A program made the translations under genes and the position numbers. Below are positions 24,247-37,618 of a DNA stretch of 64,000 nt, piece by piece (the first letter of the stretch is position 1; every line of letters starts with the position of its first letter). This DNA comes from Loxodes magnus. Lineage: Eukaryota; Ciliophora; Karyorelictea; Loxodida; Loxodidae. The stretch lies in contig CAMPDV010000285.1 of assembly GCA_946699065.1 (NCBI GenBank), positions 62,001 to 126,000 on the forward strand. Reading direction: 5' to 3'. The notes under the pieces are model-generated. The model searched no databases. It was not told where the DNA came from and was given only the letters and a program-made list of their open reading frames with translations.

Positions 24247-27200
24247 ATGTAGTAGTTTAGCGACAATATAAATAAAGAGTATACTAATAAATAAATCAGC
24301 AGTCTTAATGAGTTTAAGCAGGAAATACCTTTAGTGCTATAAGATAATCAGAGTTATGGCGTAAGAGTTGCCAGATAAGAAACAATTAATAAAGGAACTT
24401 AAATAGGATACGAACCTTAAACTTTGCCGAACTAAACTCCACTAAAATTTTAGTAAAATAACTTTTCAAACTAGCTTATTCATTAGAAATTCCTACTGAC
24501 AAATCCTACAAGCAAGTAATGTGGATAATACGATAATTATATGCCTTAAAATCAGTCTAATGAATAGAAGTTTCAATTTGAGTAATAGCTCACAAGCAAA
24601 GCCTAAAATTAGTCTAATGAACAGAAGTTTCAATTTGAGTAAAGTCTCACAAGCAAAGCCTAAAATTAGTCTAATGAATAGAAGTTTCAATTTGAGTAAT
24701 AGCTCGCAAGCAAAGCCCAAAATATTAACTTAAAGTCCTAGCAAGAAAGATAAAACTAACAAACTCCCTAAAATTAATTCTAAAACAATCAGTAGGTCTT
24801 CTAATATAATGGAAGCTGAAATCAATCTCCTATCCAGAATTAATAGCTCTAAGAAACTCTAGATTTAAATTAGATGAAAAACTAATTCAATTTTAGCCCA
24901 AATAACTAGGCTAATAATCTCAGTCCCACTTAAAGATAATAAATCCCTCAATAGCCTGTTTTCATTTACTAATAAAGCTAAAGTTTAGAATAAACCACAA
25001 GTGGGTTAAACTAGAATGAAAATAAAGAAAGTTAGCAGATGCAAAATAACTTTAGGGATTAAAATGAAATTCAACGAGAAATTAAATAAGAACATTATTT
25101 TGGAAAGGAGGCTCCAATGAACGTAAAATAAGTAAGCAATAATTATGGAGCAACAGATTAGAATAATTTTAAATATTTGCCTTCTTTGCAAATCAATCAG
25201 TAAAACATTTAGCCCTAGTTTTTAAACTAGACTCCTGCTTAGAATTTTGCTTTAAATTAGTAAGATTTCCGACTTCCATTAAATTAAGGTCCAAATTTCA
25301 AAGTAGAATAAAATACTTGGTAAAGCCCACATTAGGAGCCTTATTAGCCATAATAATTAAATTTTAATTAATTTCCGAAGCCCACGTATGCAAATACTAT
25401 ATAGGAGCCTAAAAAATAGGTGTAGCAATAATTTTAGTAATCTGGTCAAATATAATTGTAGGAGTATTTTATAAACATAAGAAAAGATATTAGATACTTG
25501 TTAAACTAAATAAACAATGATTACTAGAAGTAAAATCAAATACACGAAATGACAAGAGTTTATGATGCTTACAGGAAGTCCTCCCAAGATGGAAATAGCT
25601 TCTACAGAGTAGTGGGAGTAGCTTACTTAGAACATTTGATTAGATAGACAACTCCTATATAAGAAATAAATTAGCTTATCAATAAAATATAAAGCAAGCA
25701 ATACTAGTTTAGAGATCTTAACATTTAAATAAAAACTAGAAAAGGAAAATTGCAAAGTTTAGCGGTAATTTAATAGATTCAAACTTATTTGGAAAAGTTA
25801 AATCTATTGAAATAATAGAAAAAGTATAAGGAAGCCTTCCAGACACTAGAGAACGATATAAGGAATAATAATGAATAAATAGATACTAACTTAGTCTGGT
25901 ATTTAAGAATGGTAAATACTAATTTTATTTTTGACAACTGAAACTAAAACTTAAATTTTTCGAATAAGATCAATATGAGTATAGACCCCTTTATTAACTA
26001 AAATTTATTAAAGTAAGGAGAAGAAGGTAAAGAAATTTGAACCTCTAGTTTAGCTCACGCTCTTAATATAGTAATATACATAGAAGATTCGATAGGGGAA
26101 AGCTAAGTACTAGGACTAGATAATAAATAATGTACAAAAGGACAAAGCCTTCCAGCTATTTACATTTTACTAAATTCTGGAACATATTAGATATTATACA
26201 CAAGAGAGGCTACTTCCATAGATGGATATAATATTTTTAATGAATCATTTCAGGAGCAATTTGTGAAAATCCCTCAATAATTCTTACAAAATCCTTTATA
26301 GAAGCCACTGTATTATAACGAAGATAAGTAGAAACAGGACTAAAGGTAAACGCTATAAAACATAGAAATAAGCGACCTTTAGATTTAAAAGAGCAAAAAT
26401 AACGCTCTGAAATAAGAAAGTGAAGATATAACTTCCTTAAGAAGATAAATAGAAAAACTAACCTAAGAAAATGAATAATTTAAACTTTTACTATACCAAA
26501 AGAATGTATAGGAAAGTAAGAGTAAAAAGGAAATAAAATAGCTAAAAGAAAAAGTTAATCCATTAACCTAAACAATCTAATCAATTCCTTAGCCATATAA
26601 AAAAGTATAAAACCCTAATTAATAATATATCATATAAGTATAGTCAGCTAGGTAAGAAAATCCTTAGTTGTAAAACTAATATCAAATTCAGATAAATTCA
26701 GGATATGTTTTGCTAGAATCAGAATACCTATTATGCTAGAGTCTTGGATGTAATTCATAGAGTGGAAATATTTATACATTAATGAATTGTAAACACGTTT
26801 TTCATAGAGAGTGCATCTAGCATGAGTTAGATTCGAAAAAGTAAAACACTTTTAAATGCTTAAGACCTGACTGCTTTAAGAATTTTACTCTTTAGGATTA
26901 TGAAAAGTTCACAGGCTTCAAGGTTTAATAGTAAAAGACAAGTAAAAATCTAAAGGAGAATTAAGGAATTCATTATGAGTGCTAATTATGCTTAGAATAC
27001 ACTGAGTTGGACTAGATGATAAAACTTAATTGCAATCATTTATTCTGCTCTAATTGCATTCAAAGCTTTGTCTAAAACTAAATGAACTAGCGAAAGTGTC
27101 AAATGTAAGATTTATTATGTCCTTATATAACAAAAGAAGGCTAAAAATGTAATTGGCCTATTGAAGGAGATTTGAATGGAAAGAATGAGTATGGAACTAT

Positions 27201-27828
27201 TAAGTATATTACTAATAAAGAATAGCTAGAATAAAATAACTAAACTAGATTGAATAAAATGGAACGAATTATGTAAGTTAGCTAATATAGACGTTGTCCT
27301 AATTCTTAATGTAGTTAGTTATTTAAAATTACCCAAGAAGTTGCTCAAATATAATGTCCTGCTTGTAAAATAGGGTTTTGCTCTCGCTGTTTAAATCATC
27401 CTCATCCTGGAAATTGTTAAGAACTCGTGGTTTAAAAGGTAATTTTTTTTATAGTAGGTGAAATAATAAGCTAATGCTTAATTAGATTCTAGGAACTGTC
27501 CTTACTGTGGAAATTTTGCCATAAAAGATTAAAGTTGCTAGCATGTTACTTGCAATTAATGCAAAAAAGACTGGGTTTTCTGCTGTGAACAAAAAAGAAG
27601 TGTAAGTATATTTAACTTCAGCCAATACTCTAGCACGGTAATCATTATCATGCTCAAGGATGTTGATGCTAAGCTAATTATAATGGTTCAGATTAAATGA
27701 TGCCAAATTGTGAAGAATGCTAAATATTAGGAAAGCTATGTCCAAGGCCAGGACAAATAAATCCTGTTTTATTAGCTTTCAATAAACTAGTAGAAGAAGA
27801 ACAAAATAAAAGGGATAAAGCAAAATGA
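24247..27828 (+). CDS. Pseudo-otubain/RBR E3 ubiquitin ligase, paralogue 1
   Basis: A roughly 1,181-residue protein. The start is uncertain; ATG 24247 is preferred but upstream sequence is also open. Residues about 1-420 are Gln/Asn/Pro-rich and include a 19-residue repeat x3. About 435-660 is an otubain-like OTU domain: D448-G-N-S-F-Y-R in place of D-G-N-C-F-Y-R, and G645-T-Y-Q-I-L-Y in place of G-H-Y-D-I-L-Y, so both the catalytic Cys and His are missing. A Cys/His zinc module follows (about 830-885), then RING1 (from C912), IBR and RING2. In the RBR mechanism ubiquitin passes through a RING2 Cys; here C1092 (Q-S-C-Q-H-V) fits. Introns at 27439-27454 (16 nt) and 27602-27621 (20 nt) keep the frame. 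TGA 27826 ends it, while a TGA inside G-C-W-C is Trp. Predicted role: ubiquitin ligase whose OTU fold cannot cleave ubiquitin. Confidence 0.85.
24548..24718 (+). repeat. 57-bp tandem repeat, 3 units, coding
   Basis: Three head-to-tail units (24548-24604, 24605-24661, 24662-24718) that differ at only a few bases. In the frame of the RBR gene each encodes 19 residues beginning Q-S-N-E-Q-K-F-Q-F-E-Q. The unit length is a multiple of three, so copy number can change without a frameshift. Confidence 0.95.
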
Positions 27829-27945
27829 TCAAACTCTAAGTTTTAATTACATTTTTAATTTTTTCTTCAAAAAATACCTAAAGCATTTTAAAAGGCCTGG
27901 CATCTATAATTATTTAAGATAGAAATACTAGCTAAAAGAAATAGC

Positions 27946-30900
27946 ATGTCACTCATTTAAGATTATCAAATAAAAGCTAATTTTTATTATTACAAGCAAA
28001 TAGCCTAATAATATCCTTACTCTTATATAAAAATAGAAGGCAATATTAATTAGCCTTCCAATAAAACTAATAAATTATAACTAGTGTAGGATGTATATAA
28101 TAATGCTTATCTATTAGCTAGCTAGCAATATAAGATTAGACAGTAATTAAATACCATTCAAGCTTATTAAATTAGAATGCCTTTATTTTCAAATAGCTAT
28201 AAGGAAAAGATAGACTACTTTTAATGAATTTTTAGTCAAGATAATTTAAATCATCTTGCTAAAATCTTATGAATGATCTAGGTTACCAATATGCTGGATT
28301 CTTTTTATTAAAGGATTTAAATATATAATTACTCACTTAATATCTAGTACATATAAGCAAGCTAGATTTAAAGCTCTAGTTTAAATAAAATAATCTAAGT
28401 TTATACTCTTAGCAAGTTAATAAATAGGTAGCATGTAAACTTTGCACTTCTAATTATAATTCTTTAGCTGTATTGCCAGATAAATAAATACAAAGGATAC
28501 ATGAGTTGATTTTAATATAAGAAGTTAAGAAATAATAGAATCTTAGTTTTGAATAATTATATTCAAACTAAAGATAGTGGAGAAAGGAAATTATTCATGC
28601 TAGCAAATCAAATATTAATAAATAAAAGCTAAAATAGGAACTTTATACGTTAATTACCTTAATTGAAACTAAAGGATCTAAGTAAAAATCTAAGATATTT
28701 AATTTGATGATATTTTAACTAGAAGATTAAAGGAACATTTAAATTAGATGTGGACATTTATTTAAATTGAAGATACTAAATATAATATATAAACAATTTT
28801 AATTAGATATTAAAGAAGAACACTAGATGTTTAAATTTAGAGTCAGATTTAACTCTTGCTGAAGTAATCTTTATTACTATACAAGCAAAGAAATTATTTA
28901 TTTGCTAAAAATATACCAATGCTTTAAAAGCTTTATCTAGGAGCTATAAAGAAATATCAGGATCTTACCACATTTAAGATAGTTTATTTATTAATTAAAA
29001 GACAAATCATACAATGAAAAAACGAAAAGATAGTTAAAATTAGATTAAGCGAAAGATGATAAAAGGCTATAATAATTTTTCTCAAGTACTTTAGTATTTT
29101 CTAACTCTCTTATATTCATTTAAGACATCTTTAGTTTAATTGCATTTGTTTTATTTAAAGTAAAGCTTTTAGAAAATAAATCAGAAATATAACTGAAGTT
29201 AGAAATACTAGATTTTATTTATAATTGTGCTCCTTACTTTTATATGGCTAGGGGTTACTTATAATTATAGATTGCTTATCTCTAAGAAGGATTATTAGCT
29301 TCATTCTCTTGTTTTATAAGACTATCCTTTCCTTTTATGAACTATTTTTAAAGAAATTTTACTTTCGTTCTTATAGTTAGCTTAGCTAATGAAGGTACTT
29401 TCAAGGCATAATTTATCAGTCAGAAACTTATCCCCCTTGAAAAGCTTAAATATATATTTCAGCTTTTCACATTGATATTCTAGGATCACTAAACTATGAT
29501 AGTTTAATTTCAGAAGAACTTCTTTTATTTTACAGGATATGATAACTCATACAATTCAAGGTAGTTTTAAAGCCATAATAACTAATTAATAAAAGCAAGG
29601 TAAATTGAGGTAAAAGGAATTAAATGAGTTCAATTTAAAATAATTTCAATAAGATGCAACTTTAAAAAGGAAGAACTAATTAAAAATATCTAAGAAGCAA
29701 AAATAAAATAATTAAAAGGATTCTTAGAGAAAAAAGGAAAATATAGATGTTTTTCAAGCATCAAAGATTAGATAGATATCTTTATATGCAAGCTTATTGT
29801 TTATGCAGTGAGTCACTGTTTAGTGAATATCTTAAAAGAAAGATATATGCTCACCAGATAATTTACCAAAAATGATTATTGGTTTGGAAGATTTTATTAA
29901 TTTCTTAACAACATAAAAATTATTCTAATCAGTCTGTGAAATTATATCTCGCTTTTAGTTTAAAAAAACTAATAAAAATCTTGAAAATGATGTATAACTA
30001 GTTTATTGGTTCTTCCTAGTAAAAGGAATAATCTTTTTAAATATTATGGTTCTAAATATCTAAAAAGTAGCTCCAACGTTTATACCATTTTTTTAGTACT
30101 ATAAAAATGCTAATTTATGATCTTGCAATTATAAGCACTCCTTAACTTCCTACTCCTGAGATTTTTATAAAGGAGTGCAGAGCTAGGCTAATAGAGTATT
30201 TTTTCCTGAATAATATTTTGAAGATCATGGAATTATAACTATCCAAGTTGATATTAAAGATAGCAATTAAAGGGATAAAATGCTCAGTGAATAGTAAATT
30301 TTAGCTTGCCAATAAAATAAATAAAGTCTTATTAATAAAGGAAAAGGGGAAGTGTTTATTTACTTTCTTGCTTTAATTCCCATTAGATTACTACTATTTT
30401 TTAATTAATTGCTGAAATTTATCTTTAGACTGGATAAAATTAGTTGGAGATCATGTAGCTAATTATAATTCATAGGAGTAACTATTTGAAATTTCGGAAA
30501 TTCAGCAATAAAATGATGAAGTAAGCTACTGCTTGACAATAAATCTGCTTGTTAATACAGAAATAAAATTAATGAGGAATCATACTTCAAACTTTAATCC
30601 ACTAGGCTTATAAGCAATTTTTTTTAGTATGATATAGTAGTTATTATCTTTCTGGGTAAGTTTTAACTTCTAACTGAAACTTTCGTTTTCTGAAAGATTT
30701 AAAACTAACTGATTTATCTCCAACTATAGTAACCTTTAAAATCTCTTTTGAATCGAGACTTAGTAGTAAAAAATATATAAGAGGTTGCTTAGTTAAAGAG
30801 ACCAAACTAGAAGATGCTTGATAAATTAGTTTATTTTAAGAATTTTTATTTACAGTTTTTATTCAGTTCAAGTAACGATATTCTTTGTTTAGTAATTCTT

Positions 30901-30972
30901 AGCTAACTTAAACACTTTATTGGTCCTTAATTAAATCTTCACCGTATAAACAGTGCTATTTTAATCAGCTGA
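27946..30972 (+). CDS. Possible multi-pass membrane protein
   Basis: A single frame of 1,008 codons from ATG 27946 to TGA 30970-30972, with several internal TGA read as Trp. The first ~400 residues are Tyr/Gln/Lys-rich and helical. Hydrophobic stretches fit membrane segments near 29220 (F-I-I-V-L-L-T-F-I-W-L-G-V), 30010 and 30370. A segment near 29870 (I-I-G-L-E-D-F-I-N-F-L) faintly recalls an RGS domain, but I cannot confirm it. It starts 117 bases after the RBR gene and ends 45 bases before tRNA-Met. An open frame alone is weak evidence in this code; the family is unknown. Confidence 0.4.
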
Positions 30973-31017
30973 TTTAAAAAAGTTCTATTTAAGAGCTTCA
31001 AATGCTTATATAATAAG

Positions 31018-31090
31018 GCGGTTTTAGCGCAGTCGGTAGCGCGTCAGTCTCATAATCTGAAGGTCGTGAGTTCGATCCTCACAAACCGCA
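31018..31090 (+). tRNA. tRNA-Met (CAT), elongator type
   Basis: A 73-base cloverleaf: acceptor GCGGTTT pairs with AAACCGC, discriminator A, D-arm GCGC...GCGC, anticodon loop CTCATAA with CAT at 31051-31053, and T-arm GTGAG-TTCGATC-CTCAC. The body closely resembles eukaryotic elongator tRNA-Met. No intron. A T5 run right after the gene fits an RNA polymerase III terminator. Identical in sequence to the gene at 60634-60706. Confidence 0.97.
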
Positions 31091-32833
31091 TTTTTATAGC
31101 AATTACAATAAATTAAAATCTAAATAAATAGTTTTCACTATAAAGTAATAAACCAAGCAAAGAAACTTAAAAAGCTTAGTTCTTCAATTCAAATAATTTA
31201 TATTATAACTAAATTAAATAAGAGCTTTGCATTCAATCTCCTCTAATTTAGTCATCTAATTTAACAGATACACTAGTTTTATTCTCTTTCATTATAAATA
31301 TATCTTCTACTACTATAACTTAATTAAAACAATAATCCAACTACTATCTATTTGTTTATAAACTGGCATATCTTCAATCTTCTAAATAATTAAGTTTTGG
31401 AAGCTAAAATTTGATTGTTAATTAAGCTAATTAAAACTAATTAATTCAACCAGCAAACTAAAAAGTAGCAAACTTATTTATTTTTAACCTTAGATGAATA
31501 TATAAATATGGTTATTTATATCCCTTAATAGAAAAATATTATTTTTGCTTAATTAAAAATTAAAGATTGAAAAGTATAAAAAGGTATCCTCTTTATATAG
31601 ATGTTAAACTTCTAACTATCAAACTAAATAAAAGGGAGATAAATTAAATTTACACTCTCAAATCTAGCTAATTACCTAAAAAGGTGTAATGACACTAGAG
31701 AATATACACTATTGCATTCTATCTAATATAACCTGATATAATTACTTAGTCTATAACTATTGCTATAAAAGTAAAAGAGAGCTTGAAAGCAACTATATAA
31801 TTAACGTATAAACAAAGCTTAGTTAAAAAATAAAATCAATCAAATCTTAAAATCAACTATAGATATAGATCTTATTTAAAAGAAGCTAGTAGAATCAATA
31901 CATTTAACAGAGAAATTAGCTTTTAAAATTAAAAGTTTGTAATTATATAAATCAAATTATAATACTTATAAAAGTAAATCCTATAATCAGCATTAGTTAG
32001 TAAACTTAATCAAGATAAAAGTGTTTAAATAAAATTGAAGCAATCGTTGATTATATGAGAAATAGAGTGGATATAGCTTGATTATTAATATAGTCTAAAA
32101 TATCTATAAGTAAACTAATTAAAAGACTAACTTTTATTTAATTAATAAGATTATCTATAATTTTAGAAGTGATTTTAACTTTAGAATCCTCTTTTAGGTT
32201 TTCTAGCTTCTTTTTCTCCCTTTTTTAATATTTTCACAGTGATAAATTAGCAATTTTTTTAGACTAGAATGATATATCGCAAAAACAGACTATTTCATAA
32301 TAAAATTACTAAGGCTAAATTGCAGTAACGATACGAATATATAACATAAAATATTCTATTTATTTAGCAAGTCGTAAATAAAGCATGGTAAATATATGTG
32401 AATTTAAACTCTAAAGCACTTTATATACTTATTAAGTTAGCTTATTTCTCTATATACTTAGTTATCAAATAATTAAATTGCTTATATAAACTTATCAAAA
32501 TTCAATCTCTTAAACTATTAAAATCTATTTTCTTAGCATTACAAAATAATCTTTCAATCCATTCAACTATTATTACACTCAACTTGATACTTTCAATGCA
32601 TACTCTCTTCTTACTCATCAAACTACCAACATTTTCCTTCATAATATAAGATCTAGAATCATTTTTTATTCCCAGACAGTATCACAGAATTAAAGTTTCT
32701 AACTGATAGATACTAATTAATCAAAAATACGAAGGAAAGAAAGACTAAAAGTTTCATTATAAAAAGTTTATTTTAGAATAACTAAGCAATCTCTATATAT
32801 TTATACTCTTTTAACTTTAATATTGCTATATTT
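31091..32833. other. A+T-rich intergenic region
   Basis: Both strands give loosely protein-like translations in several frames, as A+T-rich DNA will in this code, but no domain or clear start and stop is visible. The last few hundred bases should hold the promoter of the RBR gene at 32834. Confidence 0.4.
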
Positions 32834-35800
32834 ATGAGTAATAATAAACCTATACCTTTTGAAGTTGAGGGGCAATAGTACCTATAATAGCAATGGAATA
32901 TTAATGCGCCTCCATAAAATTAAGAGCTTAAAGGGTAAAATTTTGGCTTTAATTAAGGGAATTTTCAAAATCCCCTTATGCAGGGTTAAGGAATGAATTT
33001 CCAGAATCAAGATTAAAGCCCTATGGTAAATCCAGCTAGACATTAATAGAATAATGTAATGGATTATTAGAGTTAGTAGTTTTAAACCATTAACTAATTT
33101 TAAAATCAAATACCAACATCCTAGAACTACAGTTTAAAGTAAAAATCTTCTATTCAAGAACCATTTTAAGCTTAGAATTAGATCTATAATCAATAAATAG
33201 CTTAAACTTCTCCAAGCATATTCCAGGAATTTAACTAGTAGCAATAGTAAGGATATGGATATAACTAAAACGCCCCTAATCTTGCGAACTTTAAGACAAA
33301 CACAGCTGAAAATACTAAAACTATATTCTAACAATAGCATATATAGTAATTGCCTTAAGAAGCTTAACAGAAGGAAGATAGTAAAAATATACAGAATTTA
33401 TTACCTTAATTTAACACTTAATAGTAAGCATATTCTCCATAAGACTACCAATATCCTTTCTAATAGCAGAATCAGTCTAATTAGTTTTAACCTTCAAATC
33501 CTTATGCGGGTTATAACTAAAATTAGCAGCCAGCCTTAGTGCCGTAGCATTAAATCGATAACCAAATATAATATGATTAAAGTTTTAATTTTTTTTAAAA
33601 CTAGGTACCTTTAGTAGATACCAAGCAAATTCCAGTACATCAGGCTTTACCATAGAATGCTTAAAATTAAGTATATTCTTAAGAAAAAAGCAACCAATTT
33701 AATGATTAGTACTAGCAGTATTAATAATAGAATAAAATAGGACTGTAAACTAACGAAGCATAGATATAGAAATAATATTCTAGTAATGAATTTTAAAATA
33801 CTATGCCTGGAATACAGAATCAATACAATCCTAACAAATAAGTAAACTAGCAGTAATTTTAGTCTAATTAGCTTAACTTTATACCATAGTAATAGAAAAA
33901 CTTGCTACCTTTTAACGAAATTTAATAAGGTTAAATAAATAGCAATGCTGGTAATGCTTAAAATGAAGATAATTCTCATTTTTTAGCATAACCGTAAATT
34001 ATGTTACCTCCAGATAGTTTTACTTAAGTAATCATACCTCTTACTTAGAAAGCAGTCTAACATGACTTGATAGCTTAACAACTAAATAATAAGATTGAAG
34101 CTATTCAAACTTTCCCATAGTTTGAATAAAATTAATAAGGTTAGATTTAGCAGAAAGGGATATAGTAAAACCCATAAAAAAGCATTGAGATAATGAAAAA
34201 TAATCCATAAAGTTAAAATGTCATTTAATAAAACTAAGACTGAATAGGATTGTAAGGGTAAAATATGGGGAATCATAATATGATAGATAAGTATGAGAAT
34301 CCTATAAACTAAAATCAATAAATAAAGTTGAAATAGGAGATAATTTTTGAGGCTCCTGATTAAGCTAAGTAAGAGCAAGTTACTTCGAGAATGAAACTAT
34401 ACTCCATTCTTGAATAAAACTAGTTAAACTAGCAAGTTTAATAAAAAGCACATGAGTTAATCAAAACATATGACGCCTATAGAAAAAGTGTTACTGACGG
34501 AAACAGTTTCTATAGATTTGTCGGAATAGCATATCTAGAGCACTTAGTCCGATTAACAACTCCTATCTAAGAGTTGGGTGAACTAATAGAGAAAATAAAG
34601 AATAATTTCCAATAGTTTAGAGATTCCCAAGTAAATGTTCAATCTAAAATGGGAAATGAACACAGCTCAGCAGTCATTTAAAGTGTATTAAAATATTTGG
34701 AAAAGCTAATTCAACTAAAATAATAAAGAAAGACAATAGAAGCCTTTTAGCAACTAGAAAACGATATATAAAGTAATAAAGAACTAATTGACACTTTCCT
34801 TGTCATGTTTCTAAGAATTATAAATTGTAATTTTATTGAAGATAATTGGGACAAGAACTTGAAGCTAACAAATAAAACAGCATGAAAAAAGGAATGCTTA
34901 ATTTAATAAGAAGTATTAGTTATGGAAAAAGAAGCTGAAATAATTACCATTTCAAGTTTAGCTTACGCTCTAAACGTTGTGATATGTATAGAAACTTTGA
35001 CAGGAAAAAGCTAAATATTAGGATTAAATGCTGAAGAAGGCAATTGTTAGCCAGACTAAAAACTACCAGCAATTTATATTCTGCATAATGAGGGAAGCTA
35101 CTAAATTCTTTATACAAGAGAGGTAACATAAATAGATGGATATGATATCTTTTAAGAAATTTATAGAGAGAACTATATAGTTATACCTCCTTAGCTGTAA
35201 AAGAATTACAAGCAAAAACCTTTATATTTCAGTGAATAGAAAGAAGAAGAAAAAAACAACTGGTAGGAAGAATTAAAAAACCTTACCTAATAGAACGAGT
35301 GAAATATTTAACAAAGCAACATGTATAAATATTAAATATCCTAAATTTAATAGTAGCTATAAGAAAAGAATTAGATAATCAATTAGTTCTAGGTACAAAA
35401 AGCAGATTATTTGAATCTAGATTTAGAAATAAAAGATTAACTCTAAAAAATCAGTAGTTTATAAGAGCTAACTTTCTCAAGAATGATATTATTCTATGAA
35501 CAAGTAAACAATTTTAATAATCCACAAATCTATTATTAGCAATCCTAGAGATATTCAGCTGAAGACGAAAAGTTTAGAATTTAGTTATTATAGTTATATG
35601 ACTAGTTTGCAAAGGTATAATATAAAAATCAAGAAATAATCAATTTTAACACTTTTATGCTAAGTAATAAATTCCTAGAGCTATAGAAGAATCTGACTAC
35701 AAAAACTAGCCCAATGTTAACATGCGCCAGTTGTAATTCTAACCAAGATGTTATATTAATCAATTGTAGACATCAATTTTGTAGATAGTGTTTGGGGAAC

Positions 35801-37618
35801 TAGATAATTTAATGCACCAATCAATAAATTTTAGTACTTCCAGGTGAAGCTGGAAGTAATCTGTTAAAATGTAAAGTCTGCTAAACTGATTACTAAGAGA
35901 AGGATATTTTAATAGTGTTTGGGGATTTAACATTTTAGTAGGCTCACTAATAAAGAGAGTAAAGAAGAGAACTAAGGAATCAAAACTAAGTGTAAAGACC
36001 TCCTTAGTAATAGCCAATTAAATAATTACCGCAACAAAACTAGCTAAATCAGATTTAATATTAGCCAGCTCCAGTTTAGTAAAACATATAAAACTTGCCA
36101 GTCTAAAAAGAATAACCAAAGATTTAAAGTTAGACCCCATAATGCAGTTTGAAATACTGTAAAATGAAATAGCATTCAACTGAGGAACAAAATTAAGCCA
36201 TTGGTATAAACTTAGAATGCGGTCACTATTATCACTGTATTTGTGTTTACACTATTTTTCTTAGTGCATAAGCTTAATGCAAAGTATGTGACTAAAAAAT
36301 TTCTACAAATGATAAGGAATTTATTGGAATGGTCTCATAATAAATGTAACTTGAGCCTTAAAAAGAAATAATAGTTCCTTAATAAAAAATAAATAAAATC
36401 GAGTTTATATAGGATGAGTAAAATAAATGTGAGAGACTTGGATGTAACTTGAAAAACAGAGATACTTACTAGTTGATTAAATGTGGACATATTTTCCACA
36501 GAAGTTGCCTCTAAGATAAAATTACTAAGTGCAAATACGAAATATTCCCTTGTTTATGTTCTATATGCTTTGACTCATTCACTGCTTAAGACTATGAAAA
36601 GTTTACAGGGAAAAAATACATTGGAGGACTTGATACTTAATAAAAGAAAAGAGATGAAGAGCTCTTAGCCAAGATAAAATAAGAATAGCAGGATGCTTAA
36701 TACGTAAAATAAATGGTAGAAATGGAATAAAAGTAAAGCTTATAAAGATAGAATTAATTATTTAAATGCCATATTTGCTACAGTGAACTTTAAATTAATT
36801 AAATGAAAACACTAAATTGTGACCATAGAATATGTAGCGTTTGCTTAGCTCAATATGTTAAAGCTTAAATAGATTAGGGAAAATTCAGAACAGAAGATTT
36901 GGTATGTACGTTCATTTCGAAAGAAGGAAAATAGTGTGATATGCCTTTAGAGAGAGGAATTGATGGAAATAATGATTTTGGAATAATTCAAGCAGCTCTT
37001 AATAAAGAATACTTGGACAAACTTTCCAAGTTTAGAATAAACTAAATGCCTGGAATTATGTAAGATTTTAAATTTAGACATTGTCCAAATAATATGTGCT
37101 ATAGCTTGTTTGAAGTTCCTTAGTAAGCTTTTACAGTAAATTGCCCTGGATGCAGTGCAAAATTTTGCTCTAGATGTTTAGAGCTACCCCATGCCGGAAA
37201 CTGTTAAGATCATGCAATCTTGAAGGTAATAGTTTATTAAATTAGGCAAGAGAAGCAGTCCGAGCTGCAGGTATGGATATTAGAAAATGTCCATTCTGTG
37301 GAAACTTTGCAACAAAGGATGAGGGATGCTAACATGTTATTTGCATCTAATGTAATAATGAATGAACTTTTTGCTGTGAATAGAAACGAAGTGTAAGTTT
37401 TGTAAAATCAGCCAATTTTAGCTCATGGAAATCACTACCATGCAATAGGATGCTGATGTTATGAAGAATTTAAAGGTCCTGATGCAATGAAAAAAGATTG
37501 TAATGAATGTAAAAGTCAAGGAAAGTTATGCTAGAGGCCAGGTTAGATAAATAAAGAATTATTACCTTCTAATTTGAAAGCTAAAGAAGAGAGAGATAAA
37601 AGAGATGGCATTATTTGA
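32834..37618 (+). CDS. Pseudo-otubain/RBR E3 ubiquitin ligase, paralogue 2
   Basis: ATG 32834 (M-S-N-N-K-P-I-P) to TGA 37616-37618, 1,581 residues. Residues 1 to about 520 are a long Gln/Asn/Pro/Tyr-rich region, with Gln written mostly as TAA/TAG. The otubain-like domain spans about 545-770: D555-G-N-S558-F-Y-R lacks the catalytic Cys, and G754-S-Y-Q-I-L-Y lacks the catalytic His. A RING-like finger starts at C964; two more Cys/His modules lie near 36220 and 36430-36570; then RING1 (C1312), IBR and RING2 with the likely catalytic C1492 (E-G-C-Q-H-V). Introns at 37226-37245 (20 nt) and 37393-37411 (19 nt) sit where paralogue 1 has its introns. TGA codes Trp twice near the C-terminus (E-W-T-F-C-C and G-C-W-C). 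Same orientation as paralogue 1, about 5 kb downstream, so probably a tandem duplicate. Confidence 0.9.

Noticed and set aside
24548-24718. CRISPR-like array
   Set aside because: The units are directly adjacent with no spacers, keep a coding frame, and the genome is eukaryotic.
24493-24720. Minus-strand Leu-rich repeat frame (G-F-A-C-E-L-L-L-K-L)
   Set aside because: It is only the reverse reading of the 57-bp coding triplication in RBR paralogue 1.
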